Source: an uncultured beta proteobacterium
GTDB lineage: Bacteria > Pseudomonadota > Gammaproteobacteria > Burkholderiales > SG8-41
DNA: 64,000 nt
NCBI GenBank assembly: GCA_903889565.1
Contig: CAISYC010000005.1
Location: forward strand, 124,001-188,000
Direction: 5' to 3'
The notes beneath the pieces were generated by a model. That model worked only from the letters and a program-made list of their open reading frames with translations. It ran no database searches and was not told the origin of the DNA. Positions within the stretch are counted from its first letter, which is position 1. The number at the start of each line of letters is the position of its first letter. Both the position numbers and the translations under genes were made by a program. Shown one piece after another: positions 60,140 to 64,000 of the stretch.

Positions 60140-60457
60140 ATGCAACGCCTGCTGTTCGCACTGTTATTGCTGCCGGGCCTCGCGCTGGCCGCCGACCTCG
60201 AGTTTTCGCTGACCATCAGCGAGCACCGCTTTACGCCCTCGGCACTGCGCGTGCCCGCCGGCAAAAAAATCAAGCTGCTGATCGATAATCAGGACGCGAC
60301 GGCCGAGGAATTCGAAAGCCACGAATTGAATCGCGAAAAGGTGATTCCGGGCAAATCGAAATCCTTCGTCTTCATCGGCCCGCTCGCCCCCGGCCGCTAT
60401 CCGTTTTTCGGCGATTTCAATTCAAAGACCGCCCAGGGCGTGGTGATCGCCGAGTAA
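60140..60457 (+). CDS. periplasmic cupredoxin-like protein of the FTR1 iron-uptake system
   Basis: A 105-aa protein with a signal peptide (cut at ALAAD) and a cupredoxin-like fold: FSLTISEHRFTPSALRVPAGKKIKLLIDNQDATAEEFESHELNREK and PGRYPFFGDFN. The Cys ligand of blue copper proteins is missing, but His and Glu residues could bind iron or copper, as in the EfeO N-terminal domain. Next to FTR1 it probably hands ferrous or ferric iron to the permease. ATG 60140 lies 8 bases after ACGGGAG. Confidence 0.87.
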   Translation: MQRLLFALLLLPGLALAADLEFSLTISEHRFTPSALRVPAGKKIKLLIDNQDATAEEFESHELNREKVIPGKSKSFVFIGPLAPGRYPFFGDFNSKTAQGVVIAE

Positions 60458-60464
60458 TGACGAC

Positions 60465-61286
60465 ATGCTGTCCGCCGCCATCATCGTCTTTCGCGAATCA
60501 TTCGAAGCCGCGCTGCTGATCGGCATCATCGCCGCGGCCACGCGTTCGATCGCGCAACGCAGCCGCTGGATCGTCGCCGGCATTGCCGCCGGGCTTGCCG
60601 GCGCCTGTGTGGTGGCCGCATTGACCGGAGAAATCGCCACCCAGTTCGACGGCGCCGGCCAGGAAATATTCAACGCGGTCGTGCTCGGCATCGCCGTCGT
60701 GCTGCTGGGCTGGCACAACATCTGGATGTCGGCGCACGGCGCCGACCTCGCCGCCGAAGCGCGTCAGGTCGGCCGTAGCGTCGGCGAAGACGGCGCCGAA
60801 TTATCGATGATACTGACCGTGGTCGCGCTCGCGGTGTTGCGTGAAGGCAGCGAAACGGTGCTGTTTCTCTATGGCCTGCTGTCCGGCGGCGAGGCCACCA
60901 AAACGTCGGTCGCCAGCGGCGGCGCGCTCGGATTGCTGATGGGGGCGGTCCTCGGATTTATTCTCTACGCCGGCATGCTGCGCATTCCCATGCGCCGGCT
61001 GTTTGCCGTCACCAGCACGCTGATCGTCCTCATCGCCGCCGGCATGGCCTCGCGCGCGGCGCAGTTCCTGATCCAGGTCGATCTGCTGCCGGGGCTGCAA
61101 ACCCCGCTGTGGGATTTCAACGCGGTGCTGCCTCCCGATTCGCTGGTCGGCGGCACGCTGCACGCGCTGGTCGGCTACGACGCATCCCCCGCCGGCATGC
61201 AGGTGGTGTTTTACGTTGCCACCATCGTTCTCATCCTGACCGGCATGCAAATGGTGCGGTCGGCCCGTCAATCTGCCAATCATTGA
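60465..61286 (+). CDS. FTR1/EfeU-type iron permease
   Basis: A 273-aa inner-membrane permease with seven hydrophobic helices. Two R-E-x-x-E motifs, the iron-transport signature, are at FRESFEAALL (Arg10-Glu14) and LREGSETVLF (second half). It imports iron together with the cupredoxin-like protein encoded seven bases upstream. Expression should rise in iron shortage through the Fur box before the operon. Confidence 0.93.
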   Translation: MLSAAIIVFRESFEAALLIGIIAAATRSIAQRSRWIVAGIAAGLAGACVVAALTGEIATQFDGAGQEIFNAVVLGIAVVLLGWHNIWMSAHGADLAAEARQVGRSVGEDGAELSMILTVVALAVLREGSETVLFLYGLLSGGEATKTSVASGGALGLLMGAVLGFILYAGMLRIPMRRLFAVTSTLIVLIAAGMASRAAQFLIQVDLLPGLQTPLWDFNAVLPPDSLVGGTLHALVGYDASPAGMQVVFYVATIVLILTGMQMVRSARQSANH

Positions 61287-61296
61287 AAGTTCTTTC

Positions 61297-62022
61297 ATGC
61301 GATCGAAAATCATTGCTGCTTGCGTCGCCGCCGCGTTTCCGCTGATCGCGTCGGCGGGTCCGTCCGATTATGTCTACGTGCCGAACGTGACCTATGGCGA
61401 ACGCGAAATCGATTTCAAAATGGGCTCCTGGCGGCAGAGCGAAAATGCCGGCGCGGCCTCGATCGGCTACGGCTACGGCATGACGCAGCGCTGGTTCACC
61501 GAGTTCTACCGCAAGTACGAAAACAGCAGCAGCGAGGGCACGCACTTCGATGCCTGGGAATGGGAGAACAAGCTGCAGCTGACGGAAATCGGCGAATACC
61601 CGGTCGATGTCGGCGTCATTCTCGAACTCGAAAAACCGGCCAATCTTCAGGAAGGTTATGAGGTCCGTCTCGGGCCGTTGTTTCAGACCGAGTTCGGCAA
61701 GGTTCAACTCAACGCCAACGTGATTTTCGAGCAGCACTATCGCAGCGATACCACGCAGCGCAGCGAATTGAGCTATCAATGGCAGGCCAAATACCGCTGG
61801 CAGCCGAAACTCGAATTCGGCATGCAGGGTTTCGGCGACGCCGGCAGCATCAACCACTGGGACGCGGTGACGCCCGCCGGTCACCGCATGGGCCCCGCGA
61901 TCTTCGGCAAATTCAATCTCGGCAACCACCGCGCCATCAACTACAACGCCGCGTGGCTGATCGGCACCACCGGCAATGCACCGAGCCAGAATTTCCGTGC
62001 CCAGGTCGAATACGAGTTTTAG
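61297..62022 (+). CDS. outer-membrane beta-barrel-like protein of the iron cluster
   Basis: A 241-aa exported protein. The signal peptide ends near LIASAG. The mature chain is a series of alternating amphipathic strands rich in Tyr and Trp (VTYGEREIDFKMGSW, YGMTQRWFTEFYRKY, LNANVIFEQHY, AKYRWQPKLEFGMQGF) and ends VEYEF with the terminal Phe usual for outer-membrane proteins. It is 10 bases after the permease gene, so a role in the same Fur-controlled uptake is likely; specific family not recognised. Confidence 0.75.
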   Translation: MRSKIIAACVAAAFPLIASAGPSDYVYVPNVTYGEREIDFKMGSWRQSENAGAASIGYGYGMTQRWFTEFYRKYENSSSEGTHFDAWEWENKLQLTEIGEYPVDVGVILELEKPANLQEGYEVRLGPLFQTEFGKVQLNANVIFEQHYRSDTTQRSELSYQWQAKYRWQPKLEFGMQGFGDAGSINHWDAVTPAGHRMGPAIFGKFNLGNHRAINYNAAWLIGTTGNAPSQNFRAQVEYEF

Positions 62023-62041
62023 CCGCCGCGCCCGTGTAGAC

Positions 62042-62069
62042 TACGCCTGTCCCCCCGGGCACAGGCGTA
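62042..62069 (+). terminator. hairpin just before the dedA-like start
   Basis: TACGCCTGT (62042-62050) pairs perfectly with ACAGGCGTA (62061-62069) over 9 bp, loop of 10. It ends four bases before the DedA ATG at 62074 and hides the only AGG that could serve as ribosome site. It may be a terminator of the iron operon or a translation switch. Confidence 0.45.
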
Positions 62070-62073
62070 ACGC

Positions 62074-62706
62074 ATGGAGTGGTTCAACGTCGTCGTTCAT
62101 TTCGACCGCTATCTCGACATGGCGATGCACAACTATGGCGCGCTGGTATACCTGCTGCTGTTCCTGATCGTGTTCTGCGAGACCGCGCTGCTCGCGCTGT
62201 TTTTCCTTCCGGGCGATCCGCTGCTGTTTATCAGCGGCGCACTGTGCGCGGGCGGCGCGATCGACATCTGGCTGCTGATGACGCTGCTGTTTGCGGCGGC
62301 AGTCGTTGGCAGCGTCGTCAACTACCACATCGGCCGTTTCATCGGCGCGAGGGTGTTCTCGCGCAATTACCGCTGGCTCAACCGCGCCGCGCTGCAGCGG
62401 ACCCGCGATTTCTACGAACGCCATGGCGGCCTTACATTTTTGCTATCGCCCTTCATCGCCGTGGTGCGCACGTTTGCGCCTTTCGTCGCCGGCGTTTCGG
62501 CGATGACCTTCCGCAAATTTCTCGCCTACACTGTCGCCGGCGATGCGATCTGGGTCGTGCTGCTGGTGCCCGGCGGCTATTTCTTCGGCAACATTCCCGT
62601 CATCCGCGACCACCTGAACGGCATCGTGCTGATCGGCATCGGCGCCGGCGTTGGCTCGCTGCTTGCGGGCTGGCTGTGGAAACAGTTAAAAACGCGCGCG
62701 GTTTGA
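62074..62706 (+). CDS. DedA-family membrane protein
   Basis: A 210-aa inner-membrane protein of the DedA/SNARE-associated family. Signatures: ETALLALFFLPGDPLLFISGAL, the cytoplasmic FYERHGGLTFLLSPFIAVVRTFAPFVAGVSAMTFRKF (normally RFxPxxR; here SPFIAVVR keeps the second Arg) and VPGGYFFGNIPVIRDHL. DedA proteins flip undecaprenyl phosphate or other lipids. Loss of the first Arg is a notable change. It lies 51 bases after the beta-barrel gene, with a hairpin between. Confidence 0.9.
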   Translation: MEWFNVVVHFDRYLDMAMHNYGALVYLLLFLIVFCETALLALFFLPGDPLLFISGALCAGGAIDIWLLMTLLFAAAVVGSVVNYHIGRFIGARVFSRNYRWLNRAALQRTRDFYERHGGLTFLLSPFIAVVRTFAPFVAGVSAMTFRKFLAYTVAGDAIWVVLLVPGGYFFGNIPVIRDHLNGIVLIGIGAGVGSLLAGWLWKQLKTRAV

Positions 62707-62738
62707 CGCCGCGCCGAACAGGTTTGCTCGCCTGAGCA

Positions 62739-63704
62739 TCATTCGACGCGCATGCCGGCGTCCCTGACCACCTTGCGCCAGCGCGGCACTTCAACCGCGA
62801 TCAGATCGCGCAAACGCTCGGGACTGCCGCCGATCGGCTCGCCGCCGTCCTCCGCAAGTTTCTTCGCAATGTCCGGTGATTTCACCGCGGCTGCCAGTTC
62901 CCCACTCAGCTTTCTGACGATCGCCGGCGGCGTGCCGGCAGGCGCCAGCCAACCGTGCCAGGTGCTGACATCAAAACCCGCCACGCCGGCTTCGGCGATC
63001 GCGGGCAATTCAGGCAGCACCGCGGAACGCTCGGCAGTGGTCACCGCGAGCGCGCGCAGGCGGCCGGCTTTCACATAAGGCAGCGCGGCCAGCACGTTGC
63101 CGAACAGGCTCTGAATCTGGCCGGCGATCGTTTCCACCATGACCTGCCCGGATCCCTTGTAGGGCACCAGCGTCAGCCTGATCTGTGCGGCCGCGATGAA
63201 CCATGCCGACACCAGATGCGTGGTGCTGCCGTTGGCAACACCCATCGCAATGGCATCGGGTCGCGACCTGGCCAACGCGATCAGATCGCGCGTCGACTTG
63301 ACCGGCAGCCCCGGATGAACCAACAGCAAAAAGGGCGCCTTGCTGACCAGCGAAATCGATTCAAAATCCTTGACCGGATCGTACGGCAGATCGGGCCGCA
63401 ACGCGGGCACGAACGACAGCGCAGTCGAACTCGCCATCAGCGTGTAGCCGTCGGGCGCCGCTTTGGCGACGAGATCGTAGCCTAACGTGTAACCGGCGCC
63501 GGTGTGATTTTCAACCACGAAGGAGCGCCTGAATCGTTCGCCCAGTTTCTGCGCGAGGATGCGCGCCAACAGATCGGTCGCCGCACCGGTGGCGGTGGGC
63601 ACGATCACGCGCACCGGCTTGGCCGGGTAGGCGGACGGATTCTGCGCGTGCGCAGGCGCCAGTGGCAGCATCGCGACGGCGGCGATTAAACCGAATCGTC
63701 GCAT
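62739..63704 (-). CDS. Bug/TctC-type receptor
   Basis: A 321-aa receptor. Signal peptide MRRFGLIAAVAMLPLAPA, cut near AHAQ. Mature start NPSAYPAKPVRVIVPTATGAATDLLARIL; VENHTGAGYTLGYDLVAKAAPDGYTLMASST (HTGAG in place of RPGAG); LVPYKGSGQVMVETIAGQ; C-terminus RWRKVVRDAGMRVE. ATG 63704 chosen for the signal peptide; ATG 63725 would overlap the hydrolase stop region. It follows the truncated hydrolase gene by 20 bases. Confidence 0.92.
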   Translation of the reverse strand: MRRFGLIAAVAMLPLAPAHAQNPSAYPAKPVRVIVPTATGAATDLLARILAQKLGERFRRSFVVENHTGAGYTLGYDLVAKAAPDGYTLMASSTALSFVPALRPDLPYDPVKDFESISLVSKAPFLLLVHPGLPVKSTRDLIALARSRPDAIAMGVANGSTTHLVSAWFIAAAQIRLTLVPYKGSGQVMVETIAGQIQSLFGNVLAALPYVKAGRLRALAVTTAERSAVLPELPAIAEAGVAGFDVSTWHGWLAPAGTPPAIVRKLSGELAAAVKSPDIAKKLAEDGGEPIGGSPERLRDLIAVEVPRWRKVVRDAGMRVE

Positions 63705-63724
63705 GGGCTCGTCCCTGCGCCGCA

Positions 63725-64000
63725 TCAAACGGCCCGCTCTTCGAGAAACTGCCGGATCGCCGCAACACAGCGCCCGGCTGCAAGATAATGAATACCGAAA
63801 TCGTAGCCGTCGAGGCGCACCAGTTGCCCGTTCGGCAAAATCCGGCTCATCTCGTCCAATTGTTTGCGCCGGTTTTCCGGACAGTTGTCGCCGAGTATCA
63901 ATAACACCGGCGCGGTGATTTCCGGCAAACGCGGCCACAAATCGATCCGGGTGAAACTGCGGAAGGCGCTGATTGCGACATGCGACGGCACGCGGTCCAT
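63725..64000 (-). CDS. alpha/beta hydrolase, C-terminal part cut by the window edge
   Basis: The last 91 residues of a hydrolase whose start lies beyond the right edge. The strand LPEITAPVLLILGDNCPE is the usual region holding the catalytic acid (Asp in ILGDNCP), and the catalytic His would be in GYDFGIHYLAAGRCVAAI near the end. Encoded just upstream of the Bug receptor, it repeats the hydrolase-Bug pairing seen at 41856 and 55298. Confidence 0.75.
   Translation of the reverse strand: MDRVPSHVAISAFRSFTRIDLWPRLPEITAPVLLILGDNCPENRRKQLDEMSRILPNGQLVRLDGYDFGIHYLAAGRCVAAIRQFLEERAV

Noticed and set aside
1..64000. tRNA, rRNA, CRISPR arrays, transposases or phage genes
   Set aside because: No cloverleaf with CCA-like end, ribosomal RNA core, regularly spaced repeat or transposase motif was found by reading either strand.

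Overview
The window is high-GC (by eye a little over 60 %) DNA from a betaproteobacterium, probably a Burkholderiales-like heterotroph. The main pointer is 13 Bug/TctC-type periplasmic receptors of tripartite tricarboxylate transporters. Others are UbiT/U/V, a HiPIP, YceI proteins and LysR/pirin/DoxX gene layouts. No rRNA, tRNA, CRISPR array or recognisable insertion sequence was seen. The species is not identified.

Layout. 0-6 kb: a NarL-type two-component pair, then a redox operon (cytochrome/outer-membrane porin, diheme cytochrome c, two YceI proteins, HiPIP) behind a perfect FNR/ANR box. 6.3-6.7 kb: an intergenic transcript candidate with its own promoter, many hairpins and a terminator. 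6.7-9.6 kb: a selenoprotein gene of the UGSC family divergent from a Bug receptor. 9.6-20 kb: quinone-stress genes (flavodoxin, DoxX, pirin, LysR), VOC, YbjQ, M48 peptidase, ThiM, a PAS/GAF kinase, MarC and a duplicated cytochrome c. 20.4-24.7 kb: ubiU-ubiV-ubiT for O2-independent ubiquinone synthesis behind an FNR-like box, then cbpA-cbpM-trxC. 24.7-37.4 kb: MFS, an FccB-like flavoprotein, four Bug receptors, cupins and an amidohydrolase. 37.4-40.2 kb: a small four-Cys protein and divergent senB/senA (selenoneine synthesis). 40.2-48.8 kb: a catabolic region with hydrolase, MmgE/PrpD, a second UGSC selenoprotein, its partner, an epimerase and a CoA-transferase. 48.9-58.9 kb: a nine-gene minus-strand operon with six receptors, MmgE/PrpD, hydrolase and acyl-CoA ligase. 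60-64 kb: a Fur-controlled FTR1 iron-uptake cluster, DedA, a Bug receptor and a truncated hydrolase.

Main result. Two genes that a standard annotation would split each carry an in-frame UGA in a U-G-A-C motif. In both, the UGA is followed at the right distance by a hairpin that fits the bacterial SECIS rules. One protein is a fusion (570 aa). The other is split into a 181-aa selenoprotein and a translationally coupled 371-aa partner homologous to the fusion's C-terminal part. Together with SenA and SenB this makes the window a selenium-rich locus embedded among carboxylic-acid uptake and CoA-activation genes. A selD/senC gene is needed but is not in the window.

Second theme. FNR-type boxes sit before the redox operon and before ubiUVT, both placed for class II activation, which suggests facultative anaerobic respiration. 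Substrate assignments for the Bug receptors and catabolic genes are inference only.
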